A DNA stretch of 5,426 nucleotides. Source: Verrucomicrobiales bacterium. Lineage in GTDB: Bacteria; Verrucomicrobiota; Verrucomicrobiia; Methylacidiphilales; JAAUTS01. Made by a program: the position numbers and the translations under genes. The stretch covers positions 1-5,426 of the forward strand of contig JAITHY010000073.1 in assembly GCA_031279715.1 (NCBI GenBank), in the 5' to 3' direction. This document shows positions 1-5,426 of the stretch, one piece after another (position 1 is the stretch's first letter; every line of letters begins with the position of its first letter). The notes under the pieces are model-generated. The model was given only the letters and a program-made list of their open reading frames with translations. It searched no databases and was not told the DNA's origin.

Positions 1-351
1 CAACACCAGGCGGCGGCGTTCTTTCAGCACAACGTCAGCGGCACGGGTAAGCAAATTATACGGCGCGCTGCCGGCGACCGCTGACAGAGTCCGCATTGAG
101 CATGGAGCAATAATCATGCCGTCAGTCTTAAACGAACCGCTGGCGATGGACGCGCCAAAATTGTCATCCTGATGCACCACGGCGGCAAATTTTTCCACCT
201 CCGTCACCGTCAGCCCCGTTTCCGGCAGTGTCAGCTTCGCGCCCTGGGAAATCACCAGATGCGTTTCCACACCCAGCCGTTGTAATTGCATCAACAGCCG
301 GACACCATAAATGCCACCCGAAGCGCCGCTAATGCCCACGATGATGCTCAT
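1..351 (-). CDS. ubiX: UbiX-type flavin prenyltransferase, N-terminal part (runs off left edge)
   Basis: The minus strand reads 117 residues without a stop and leaves the window at base 1. The N-terminus MSIIVGISGASGGIYG carries the glycine-rich FMN-binding GISGASG loop (residues 6-12). Further on come the family blocks APCSMRTLSAVAGS (residues 82-95) and LTRAADVVLKERRRLVL (101-117), all diagnostic of UbiX/Pad1. Family knowledge: the enzyme joins dimethylallyl phosphate to FMN, making the prenylated flavin used by UbiD-type decarboxylases, for example in ubiquinone or menaquinone-related pathways; it is a cytosolic dodecamer of about 190 residues, so roughly 40% is missing here. I chose ATG at 351 because it places the FMN loop 5 residues in, as in known members. 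In-frame ATGs at 366 and 387 would add 5 or 12 residues. No strong ribosome binding site separates these options. It is divergent from the aminotransferase at 400. No UbiD is visible in the window. Confidence 0.95.
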   Translation of the reverse strand, partial: MSIIVGISGASGGIYGVRLLMQLQRLGVETHLVISQGAKLTLPETGLTVTEVEKFAAVVHQDDNFGASIASGSFKTDGMIIAPCSMRTLSAVAGSAPYNLLTRAADVVLKERRRLVL

Positions 352-399
352 TGCCCCAGCATACATAAATCTATTGCTCCCGTCCATGATTACCCTACC

Positions 400-1521
400 A
401 TGACTTTGCACATGAATATTCCCTATTTCAGTTTGTCCGAACAAAACAATTCTCTGCGCGCCGAACTCAATGCCGCCATCAACAGCGTCCTTGACAGCGG
501 CGCGTTTTGCCTCGGCCCCGAAGTGGATGCCTTTGAAAAAGAATTCGCCGCGTGGAACGGTAGCAGGCATGTCCTCGCCGTCAACAGCGGCACCTCCGCG
601 CTGCACCTCGCCGCGCTGCTGCTGAACATCAAGCCCGGCGATGAAGTCATCACCACCCCCTTCACGTTCGCCGCGACCAGTTGGGCCATTTCCTATGTCG
701 GCGCAAAACCGGTTTACGCGGACATTGATCCCGTCACTTACAACCTCGACCCCGCGAAAATCAAAGCCGCCATCACGCCAAAGACCAAAGCCATCCTCCC
801 TGTTCATCTCTACGGACATCCGTGCGACATTGAGGGGATTTTAAAAATCGCCGCTGAGCATGACCTGGGTATCATTGAAGACGCCGCGCAAGCCCACGGG
901 GCCACCGTCAGCGGAAAAAAAGTCGGCAACTTCGCGCCCCTCACCGCGTTTAGTTTTTACCCGACTAAAAACCTGGGCGCTGTCGGTGAAGGCGGCGCGC
1001 TTGTCACCGGCAGCGACGATCTGGCCAGGCGCGCCCGCGCGTTGCGCAACCATGGTTGTTACGAGCGCTACCGCCATGACGAAGTCGGTTACAACTACCG
1101 CATGGAAGGCTTGCAAGGCGCGGCGCTGAGAGTGAAGTTAAAATACCTCGACGAATTCAACCGCAAGCGCCGCGCCCTCGCTTTCCGTTACACGGAAAAG
1201 TTACAAGGCTTGCCGCTGACGCTGCCGGTGGAATTGCCGAACAACCGCGCCGCGTGGCACCTCTATGTCATCCGCGCCGCTGACCGTGACGCTTTGTCCA
1301 GACACCTCGCTGACCGTGGCATCGGCAGCGCCGTCCATTACCCCATCCCGCTGCACTTGCAAAAAGCTTATGCCCATTTGGGACACCAACCGGGAGATTT
1401 CCCCGTCGCCGAACAAATCGCGCGCGAAGTATTGGCGCTGCCATTCTACCCCGAAATGCCGCTGGAACACGTTGACATCGTCAGCGCCGCCATCCGTAAA
1501 TTTGTCACATTCTCGCGCTGA
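400..1521 (+). CDS. DegT/DnrJ/EryC1 family PLP-dependent (sugar) aminotransferase
   Basis: A complete gene of 373 residues from ATG 400, the usual length for this family. Visible fold-type I aminotransferase landmarks, numbered from that start: NSGTSALHLA (62-71), which binds the PLP phosphate; IIEDAAQAHGA (158-168), with D161 contacting the pyridine nitrogen and Q164 stacking on it; and SFYPTKNLGAVGEGGA, whose K190 is the expected Schiff-base lysine. The H-G-C-Y-E-R-Y-R segment, the YNYRMEGLQGA block and AVHYPIPLHLQKAY near the C-terminus are also family-typical. Family knowledge: these enzymes usually transfer an amino group from glutamate to a keto-sugar nucleotide for cell-surface polysaccharide or glycan synthesis. 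The exact sugar cannot be read here, since no sugar-nucleotide genes lie nearby. An upstream in-frame ATG at 286 is unlikely because it would run through ubiX on the other strand. ATG 412 is an alternative giving 369 residues. No Shine-Dalgarno sequence is obvious for either. Confidence 0.94.
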   Translation: MTLHMNIPYFSLSEQNNSLRAELNAAINSVLDSGAFCLGPEVDAFEKEFAAWNGSRHVLAVNSGTSALHLAALLLNIKPGDEVITTPFTFAATSWAISYVGAKPVYADIDPVTYNLDPAKIKAAITPKTKAILPVHLYGHPCDIEGILKIAAEHDLGIIEDAAQAHGATVSGKKVGNFAPLTAFSFYPTKNLGAVGEGGALVTGSDDLARRARALRNHGCYERYRHDEVGYNYRMEGLQGAALRVKLKYLDEFNRKRRALAFRYTEKLQGLPLTLPVELPNNRAAWHLYVIRAADRDALSRHLADRGIGSAVHYPIPLHLQKAYAHLGHQPGDFPVAEQIAREVLALPFYPEMPLEHVDIVSAAIRKFVTFSR

Positions 1522-1552
1522 CTGTGACCGGAAAAATTCCATCCGCCATCAG

Positions 1553-3220
1553 TCAGCAAAGCAAGATTACCAACAACTGTCCGAAAAAAATGCGCAATAT
1601 CATCGTCAGCGGGTACACGGTCGAGTAGGCAATGGAAGGCGCGTCCGATCCGGTAAAACTGTTGGCGAAAGCCAACGCCGGCGGATCAGTCATGCTGCCG
1701 GACAGCAAACCGCAGACCCGCATGTAATTCAACCGGTACCAGCATTTGGCCACGAACCCAACCACCAGCAGCGGGACAATGGTAATCAACGCGGCCAGCA
1801 GCATCCAGTACAGTCCGTCGCCGTTGACGATGGTGGCGACGAAGCCCTCGCCGGCTTTCAGACCGACGCAGCACAGGAACAGAACGATGCCGATTTCGCG
1901 CAGCATGAAATTGGCACTCAGCGGCATGTGCCATATCAGCGACCCGAAACTACCCAAACGCGACAGTAAAATGGCGATGATAAGCGGGCCTCCCGCCAAT
2001 CCCAATCTGAACGGCGCCGGCAGCGAGGGAAAATAAATCGGGAAAGTCCCGATGATGATGCCCAGAGCGATGCCGACAAAGATGGGGATAATCTGGGGAT
2101 GGTTCAGTTGCTTGGCGGAGTTGCCTATTTCCCCGGCCACTTGGTTCAAGTCCGCTTCCTTGCCAACGGCAATGATGGTGTCGCCGAGCTGGACTCTGGG
2201 ATTGAGCGCGGAGGAAAATTCCACTTCCGCGCGGGAGATGCGCGTGATGGCGACATTGTGGCGTTCCTCAAAGTTTAGCTCCTGAACACGCTTGCCAACT
2301 ACGCTGCATTTGGTGATTACCATGCGGCGGGTCATAACGGGACCGGCGATGGTCATCAAGTCCCGCGCGCTTTGCCTGCCGACAATGGCCTCAAATTCGT
2401 TGAGATCGCTTTCCGTTCCGACGACGTGCAGGACATCACCAGCGTGCAAGTTGAGGTCTGGGCGGGCGGTCATCACTTCGCCGTTTCGTAAAATTCTGGA
2501 AACAACAACATGCAATTGCCTGGCGCCTGGAATTTTGTTGATGGGCAGGGAGAGAAGGTTGGAGTTGGTTACTTCGATGTTGCGCTTGAGGAGCTTGGGC
2601 TTGTCAAAAGCCTGCTCTTTAATGAACAAGGCTTGTTCCCGGTCAATGTTGATTTTGCAGAATTTTTTGACCAGCCCCATGGCAATAATAATGCCAATCA
2701 CACCGAATGGATAGGCCACCGCGTAGCCTTGGCCTGGGAGCTTCATCATATCGGGGGAAATACCGGGCACACCTCGCAACGCTTCCAATGACGCGCCGAG
2801 GGATGGCGTGTTGGTGGTCGCGCCGGAGAACAATCCGGCGACCACCGCGGGACTCAAACCCGCAAAATAATGACAGGCAACCGCAATCAGCGCGCCCATG
2901 GTAACTATGGCCACGGCGAACAGGTTGAGCGTCAGCCCTTGGTTCCGCAGGGAGGAAAAAATACCCGGCCCCACTTGCATGCCAATCGTATAAACAAACA
3001 AAATCAGCCCTAACTCGCGTCCGAACTCCATGATATGCGGATCTATCGTAACACCGAAATGAGCAAACAACACCCCGGAGAAAAGCACCCCGGCAATGCC
3101 CAGCGACAGCCAGCGAAATTTAAAACTCCCCAGCGCCAGCCCCAGCGCGGAAACCAGGCTCAATACAAAAATAGCATGCGCCACCGAATTTGAAGTAAAC
3201 AAATCAATCATCCATTTCAT
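1553..3220 (-). CDS. yidE: YidE/AspT-family transporter with two RCK_C domains
   Basis: A complete 555-residue membrane protein, very close to the ~553 residues of E. coli YidE. It has the internal duplication of the aspartate:alanine exchanger (AspT, AAEx) family: a membrane block at about residues 12-190, two cytosolic RCK_C/TrkA-C domains (about 212-285 and 295-370), then a second membrane block (about 376-555). Duplicated motifs are clear: LFVYTIGMQVGPG (74-86) matches LFLCCVGLKAG (447-457), and GATTNTPSLGA (133-143) matches SGSMTDPPALAFAN (507-520). Family knowledge: characterised members exchange aspartate/alanine or dicarboxylates; most YidE-like proteins have no known substrate. The reading frame stays open upstream to 3295, but I chose ATG 3220 because the extra 25 residues are Arg/Gly/Cys-rich and unlike the family N-terminus, whereas MKWMIDLF leads straight into the first helix. 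GGGGAT about 10 bases upstream is a weak ribosome site. A cobalamin riboswitch and promoter lie upstream on the same strand, so B12-dependent control is likely. Confidence 0.93.
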   Translation of the reverse strand: MKWMIDLFTSNSVAHAIFVLSLVSALGLALGSFKFRWLSLGIAGVLFSGVLFAHFGVTIDPHIMEFGRELGLILFVYTIGMQVGPGIFSSLRNQGLTLNLFAVAIVTMGALIAVACHYFAGLSPAVVAGLFSGATTNTPSLGASLEALRGVPGISPDMMKLPGQGYAVAYPFGVIGIIIAMGLVKKFCKINIDREQALFIKEQAFDKPKLLKRNIEVTNSNLLSLPINKIPGARQLHVVVSRILRNGEVMTARPDLNLHAGDVLHVVGTESDLNEFEAIVGRQSARDLMTIAGPVMTRRMVITKCSVVGKRVQELNFEERHNVAITRISRAEVEFSSALNPRVQLGDTIIAVGKEADLNQVAGEIGNSAKQLNHPQIIPIFVGIALGIIIGTFPIYFPSLPAPFRLGLAGGPLIIAILLSRLGSFGSLIWHMPLSANFMLREIGIVLFLCCVGLKAGEGFVATIVNGDGLYWMLLAALITIVPLLVVGFVAKCWYRLNYMRVCGLLSGSMTDPPALAFANSFTGSDAPSIAYSTVYPLTMILRIFFGQLLVILLC

Positions 3221-3403
3221 AACACCACATCCCCGGCGGACGCCACACCGCTGTTCATTCTTTGGGAAATCCCCACCGCACCCGCGGGTATGCAAAGCCC
3301 GCGATTTTCGGCACAGGAATCAAGGCGGGCGTGAATACACCCGTCTTTTCCCCATCCTGCCGTTGGCGCGGCAGCCGCCCGTGTTTACCGAACACAGGAC
3401 TTG
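3221..3403 (-). other. Long untranslated leader between riboswitch and transporter (putative expression platform)
   Basis: No convincing gene occupies these 183 bases. The transcript can form several hairpins: an 8-bp stem with loop CGGUA (3398-3378, one G-U pair); an alternative GGCG/CGCC stem with loop GCUGCCG (3379-3365), competing with CUGCCG/CGGCAG (3374-3357); a 7-bp stem with loop AUUC (3343-3326); and CGCGGG/CCCGCG with a 9-nt loop (3303-3283). None is followed by a U-run, so an intrinsic terminator is not apparent. Control by hiding the ribosome site, or by Rho, fits better. The hairpins are read directly; their regulatory role is inference. Confidence 0.5.
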
Positions 3404-3587
3404 ATGAGCGTGGCGCAAGCAGGTCTTCTGACTTCGAGTTCACTCTAATGACCCCGCCTTACCATTGGGCAAGCCAACAGTGGCATCATGAGGTGTTCGT
3501 CACTCGTTACAGCGGCGCTACCGCGCGGGATTCACACCCGCTTCCCTATTCTCCACCAACCGTGATTGGCGGCACTTGTCCACTCAC
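3404..3587 (-). promoter_or_regulatory. Cobalamin (B12, AdoCbl-type) riboswitch aptamer
   Basis: On the minus strand the conserved cobalamin-aptamer blocks occur in order: AATAGGGAAGCGGGTG with GAATCCCGC (about 3550-3525), the core GCGCCGCTGTAACG (3518-3505), and the B12 box AGTCAGAAGACCTGCTTG (3433-3416; consensus AGYCAGGAGACCTGCC). Helices support the fold: CAAGU (3578-3574) pairs with GCUUG of the box (3420-3416); GUGAG...UGG (3587-3580) pairs with CCA...CUCAU (3413-3404) as a closing stem; and a 7-bp hairpin CCGCCAA/UUGGUGG sits just before the GGGAA block. The G-to-A change inside the box (AGAAGACC for AGGAGACC) is a small departure from consensus. The first downstream gene on this strand is the YidE-type transporter, about 185 nt away. 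Family knowledge: adenosylcobalamin binding normally lowers expression of the downstream gene. Confidence 0.92.
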
Positions 3588-3620
3588 CGCGAGGCACTCG
3601 CCCCGCGACAATCAAGGAAG

Positions 3621-3648
3621 ACGTTAGCGTTTCACATTTCATTGTCAA
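3621..3648 (-). promoter_or_regulatory. Sigma70-like promoter for the riboswitch-transporter transcript
   Basis: The minus strand has a perfect -35 TTGACA (3648-3643), a 16-nt spacer and a -10-like TAACGT (3626-3621). An A/T-only tract (TTTTAAAATTTTT) lies directly before the -35 box and resembles an UP element. Initiation near 3614 would begin about 27 nt before the aptamer closing stem, the expected geometry for a riboswitch leader. The leader to the transporter start would be about 395 nt. Confidence 0.65.
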
Positions 3649-3721
3649 AAAAATTTTAAAATGGAAAGAGCGAAAATATAATTGCTCATCATCAGCGGCG
3701 CGCTATCGGGGATGTTGGGGT

Positions 3722-3958
3722 TCAAATTAAGAACGGGCTGGAGGTGGTTCTTTCCTCCCGTGTGCTGAACTCGCGTTGCAATTCGGCGACATCTTGTATA
3801 CTGTAAAAAGTTGTGCCATCGGCCAGCACGATTCGTGTTTTGATGTCACCGGATTGAAACTTGCTCAGGTAGGCGATGTGATCAACATTGACGTAGGAGT
3901 ACTGCAACTCGTGATTGTCAGTGCCGTAAAGTTGATGAACTATTCCCAATAATTTCAT
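3722..3958 (-). CDS. Small protein of unknown function (78 residues)
   Basis: I do not recognise this protein. From ATG 3958 it begins MKLLGIVHQLYGTDN and has a soluble, beta-rich look with no signal peptide or membrane segment. The central part, Y-V-N-V-D-H-I-A-Y-L (residues 22-31), then TRIVLADGTTFYSIQDVAELQREF (42-65, split by an evident turn at DG), follows the pattern 'strand naming a site, strand, L-x-DG-xx-F, helix' seen in small FlbD-like proteins and in some LytTR-type DNA-binding domains. That resemblance is only suggestive. The last ~13 residues are Ser/Thr/Arg-rich and probably disordered. It starts 20 bp after the stop of the SnoaL-like gene on the same strand, so the two are probably co-transcribed. 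A TTG at 3982, overlapping that stop, could add 8 residues and couple translation. No ribosome site clearly decides between them. Steady codon phase and placement support it as a real gene. Confidence 0.65.
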   Translation of the reverse strand: MKLLGIVHQLYGTDNHELQYSYVNVDHIAYLSKFQSGDIKTRIVLADGTTFYSIQDVAELQREFSTREERTTSSPFLI

Positions 3959-3978
3959 GCCCGCTGACAATGCCGGAA

Positions 3979-4392
3979 TCAAGCCTGCGCGTCGAGCAAT
4001 TTCAACAACCCGCGCTCATCCACCACCGCCCAGAGAGTGGCGATTTTATCATCCCTGAAAGTGAATAATACCGCCCCCTCCCATGACACCAGTTTTCCCG
4101 TCGGCGGATGCCCGAAAAACATCCCGCTGTGAAACCCATGGTAATGCATCCGCGCAAACGCCTTGTCATCCTCAGCGACCAAGTCAATCACCTCCGCCAC
4201 GTAATCACTCAACGCCGCGTGCATCCGATCCACATACGACTCAAAAGCCTCGTGCCCGGTGCATAAGTGCCCCAGTGCGCCGCAAAAGGAAAAATCATGG
4301 CGCAGCAGTCCGGGAACTTTGGTTTTGTCCTTCAAATTCCAGATATCCTGATAATAGGATTTAACCGCCTGATGAATCGCTTGCGTTTTCAT
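3979..4392 (-). CDS. SnoaL-like (ester cyclase family) NTF2-fold protein
   Basis: A complete protein of 137 residues from ATG 4392, the normal size of a single SnoaL-like domain. The pattern matches the family: an N-terminal helix with YYQDIWNL (13-20), a short HDFSFCGALGHLCTGHEAF segment (32-50) with the family's 'G-x-E-A-F' turn, LSDYVAEVIDLVAEDDKAFARMHYHG (61-86), the hallmark GFHSGMFFGHPPTGK (86-100; consensus GTHxGxFxGxPPTGK), and a closing D-D-K-I-A-T-L-W-A-V-V-D (114-125). Family knowledge: the fold is a cone-shaped alpha+beta barrel found in polyketide cyclases and many uncharacterised stress or metabolism proteins, so the substrate cannot be assigned; no polyketide genes are near. 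The frame stays open to an ATG at 4446, but a good candidate promoter lies between the two, favouring 4392. It faces a divergent MarR regulator, which may control it, and is followed by a small gene probably in the same transcript. Confidence 0.85.
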   Translation of the reverse strand: MKTQAIHQAVKSYYQDIWNLKDKTKVPGLLRHDFSFCGALGHLCTGHEAFESYVDRMHAALSDYVAEVIDLVAEDDKAFARMHYHGFHSGMFFGHPPTGKLVSWEGAVLFTFRDDKIATLWAVVDERGLLKLLDAQA

Positions 4393-4414
4393 AACCCCGA
4401 TCCAGTTTTTTCGC

Positions 4415-4442
4415 AGTATAATCGTTTTTGCCAAAATGTCGA
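4415..4442 (-). promoter_or_regulatory. Candidate sigma70 promoter for the SnoaL-like gene
   Basis: The minus strand has TCGACA (4442-4437, 5 of 6 to the -35 consensus), a 16-nt spacer, and TATACT (4420-4415, 5 of 6 to the -10 consensus). Initiation near 4408 would leave a leader of about 16 nt before ATG 4392. This placement is the main argument for that start over ATG 4446. Confidence 0.55.
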
Positions 4443-4467
4443 GCATAACTCTTCGCTGATTTTTCGC

Positions 4468-4495
4468 TTTGCATCACAAAATTTATCCTTATTAT
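4468..4495 (+). promoter_or_regulatory. Candidate sigma70 promoter for the marR-type gene
   Basis: The plus strand has TTTGCA (4468-4473, 4 of 6 to the -35 consensus), 16 nt, then TATTAT (4490-4495, 5 of 6 to the -10 consensus). Initiation near 4502 would leave a very short leader of about 11 nt before ATG 4513. The surrounding DNA is strongly A/T-rich compared with the genes on either side, as expected for a divergent promoter region. Confidence 0.45.
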
Positions 4496-4500
4496 TCTTA
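4483..4500 (+). repeat. Tandem 9-bp repeat over the marR promoter
   Basis: TTATCCTTA (4483-4491) is followed directly by TTATTCTTA (4492-4500), one mismatch. The pair covers the -10 region and probable start site of the marR-type gene, so it could be a regulator contact site. It may also be chance within A/T-rich DNA; MarR operators are usually inverted repeats, not direct ones. Confidence 0.35.
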
Positions 4501-4512
4501 TTTGAGATATTT

Positions 4513-4944
4513 ATGAGTAATTCCGACCCTCAAATTCAACGCCTGGTTGAAATTGTTTTGTTCAAATACCGTCACTTGATGACGCACATCCTCAAGCAAA
4601 CCCTCAAGGAAATTTCCACGACGCAATTTATCCTGCTGGAATTTTTGTCCAAAAGCGCGGAGTTAAACATGGGGCAAATCGCCAAACACATGGGCCACAG
4701 AACGCCCGCCACGACCGGACTAATTGACCGGCTGCTTGCCATCGGCATGGTGGAACGCACGACAATACCGGAAGACCGCCGCCAGATTTTAATCAAAATC
4801 ACTCCCAAAGGCCTTGCTTTGGTCAATCTGGCCAAACAGGAAATTGTTGATTCCATGCACGAGCTTGGAGAACAATTATCACCCGAAGACCGGCAAGCGT
4901 GGTTCAGAATCAACGAGACAATTTACAAGCGGCTCAATTCCTGA
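4513..4944 (+). CDS. MarR-family winged helix-turn-helix transcriptional regulator
   Basis: From ATG 4513 the protein has 143 residues, standard for MarR. An N-terminal helix (about 6-32) for dimerisation leads to TTQFILLEFLSKSAELNMGQIAKHMGHRTPATTGLIDRLLAIGMVER (36-82, shown in the sequence as helices H2-H4 of the DNA-binding domain, with the recognition helix at about 64-77). The wing follows, with the signature PEDRRQILIKITPKG (86-100), including the conserved D-R pair at 88-89. The C-terminal helix (about 103-141) completes the dimer interface. Family knowledge: such proteins bind DNA as homodimers and are released by small phenolic or oxidant ligands. The frame is open upstream to 4267, but that stretch lies antisense to the SnoaL-like gene and lacks family similarity. 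Only a weak GAGA ribosome site precedes ATG 4513. Divergent placement suggests it regulates itself and the SnoaL-like unit. It ends 11 bp from the convergent gcvP stop. Confidence 0.92.
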   Translation: MSNSDPQIQRLVEIVLFKYRHLMTHILKQTLKEISTTQFILLEFLSKSAELNMGQIAKHMGHRTPATTGLIDRLLAIGMVERTTIPEDRRQILIKITPKGLALVNLAKQEIVDSMHELGEQLSPEDRQAWFRINETIYKRLNS

Positions 4945-4955
4945 CCATCAGCGTG

Positions 4956-5426
4956 TTAATCGCATCGGCACACTAAATTCCTGTCCCCGAACACATTGTC
5001 CACCCGCGCCACCGGAGGCCAGTATTTGCACTCGCGCAAATACGGCAGCGGATATGCGGCAATCTCACGGGCGTAGGGACGCTTCCAGTTGTCCGCTGAC
5101 ACTGACCCGGCGGGATGCGGCGCGTTCTTCAGCGGATTATTCGCCTTGTCCAAAACGCCGCGCTCAATCCCGGCAATCTCCTCACGAATCGCAATCAGCG
5201 CATCACAAAAACGGTCAAGCTCCTCCTTCGATTCACTCTCCGTCGGCTCCACCATCAGCGTCCCCGGAATCGGCCATGACATCGTCGGCGCGTGAAAACC
5301 ATAATCAATCAACCGCTTTGCCACGTCCTCCACATCCACACCGCTTGTCATCTTCAGCGGTCGCAAATCCAAAATACACTCATGCGCCACATACCCCTCG
5401 CCCTTGAACAACACCGGATAATGCCC
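4956..5426 (-). CDS. gcvP: Glycine dehydrogenase (decarboxylating), P-protein C-terminus (runs off right edge)
   Basis: The last 156 residues of a GcvP, entering from the right edge with no start in the window. Near-signature blocks are AHECILDLRPLK, DYGFHAPTMSWPIPG followed by TLMVEPTESESKEELDRF, NNPLKNAPHP, and the terminal KYWPPVARVDNVFGDRNLVCRC before TAA at 4958-4956. These match the C-terminus of the single-chain P-protein (about 950 residues in E. coli). Family knowledge: it is the PLP enzyme of the glycine cleavage system; it decarboxylates glycine and passes the aminomethyl group to the lipoyl arm of GcvH, working with GcvT and Lpd. The PLP-lysine region lies outside the window. The protein ends ...CRCD, shorter by a few residues than the E. 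coli tail. Whether gcvT and gcvH precede it cannot be seen. Confidence 0.96.
   Translation of the reverse strand, partial: GHYPVLFKGEGYVAHECILDLRPLKMTSGVDVEDVAKRLIDYGFHAPTMSWPIPGTLMVEPTESESKEELDRFCDALIAIREEIAGIERGVLDKANNPLKNAPHPAGSVSADNWKRPYAREIAAYPLPYLRECKYWPPVARVDNVFGDRNLVCRCD

Noticed and set aside
286..399. N-terminal extension of the aminotransferase from ATG 286
   Set aside because: It lies antisense to the ubiX N-terminus and its 38 residues do not resemble the family; ATG 400 gives the standard length.
1522..1552. GGAAAAATTCC (1530-1540) as a bidirectional terminator between convergent genes
   Set aside because: Only a 4-bp stem with no T-run on either strand; not a convincing terminator.
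1201..2904. Open frames antisense to the aminotransferase and on the plus strand across the transporter
   Set aside because: They shadow two strongly supported genes and show no protein-like composition.
3221..3295. 25-residue N-terminal extension of the transporter
   Set aside because: Arg/Gly/Cys-rich, unlike any YidE N-terminus, and it sits in the structured riboswitch leader.
3255..3443. 62-codon open frame on the minus strand and overlapping plus-strand frames in 3096-3627
   Set aside because: They cross the cobalamin aptamer and its leader hairpins; composition looks like translated structured RNA, with no domain.
3649..3690. A/T-rich stretch as an intrinsic terminator for the small gene ending at 3722
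   Set aside because: GAGC/GCUC can pair over only 4 bp and the T-run is better explained as an UP-like element next to the TTGACA box.
4417..4422. Perfect TATAAT on the plus strand
   Set aside because: No -35 hexamer at 16-18 bp upstream (the sequence there is C-rich), and the opposite-strand TATACT fits a promoter better.
4814..5407. 197-codon plus-strand open frame at the right end
   Set aside because: It overlaps the MarR gene out of frame and then runs antisense to gcvP; Ser/Pro/His-rich shadow translation.
1..5426. tRNA or rRNA genes, CRISPR arrays, insertion sequences, prophage or defence genes
   Set aside because: No cloverleaf, spaced repeats, terminal inverted repeats, transposase or other signature was seen.

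Overview
This is a bacterial window of mixed housekeeping and transport genes, dense and with short gaps. It is moderately GC-rich. The genes present (ubiX, an undivided gcvP, a DegT-type sugar aminotransferase, a YidE-type transporter and a long cobalamin riboswitch) and the scarcity of strong Shine-Dalgarno sites point to a Gram-negative bacterium. The PVC group, perhaps Verrucomicrobiota, is my guess, but nothing in the window fixes the taxon.

Layout, left to right. (1) 1-351, minus: the N-terminal 117 residues of UbiX flavin prenyltransferase, running off the left edge. (2) 400-1521, plus: a complete DegT/DnrJ/EryC1 PLP-dependent aminotransferase, divergent from ubiX across only 48 bp. 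(3) 1553-3220, minus: a complete 555-residue YidE/AspT-type membrane transporter with two RCK_C (TrkA-C) domains between two membrane blocks, convergent with the aminotransferase. (4) 3221-3721: a 500-bp stretch without a protein gene. It holds a sigma70-like promoter with an A/T-rich upstream tract, a well-formed cobalamin (B12) riboswitch and a further ~180-nt leader, all pointing at the transporter. (5) 3722-4392, minus: a probable two-gene unit, a SnoaL-like NTF2-fold protein followed by a 78-residue protein of unknown function. (6) 4513-4944, plus: a MarR-family repressor divergent from that unit, with candidate promoters for both in the 120-bp gap. (7) 4956-5426, minus: the C-terminal 156 residues of glycine decarboxylase GcvP, running off the right edge and convergent with marR.

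How the parts connect. The most notable point is the B12 riboswitch ahead of a YidE/AspT-family carrier. It implies that the carrier is made mainly when cobalamin is scarce, and it gives a rare functional clue for a family whose substrates are mostly unknown. The MarR regulator facing the SnoaL-like gene is a typical local repressor-target pair. The ubiX, aminotransferase and gcvP genes show no obvious link to either module.
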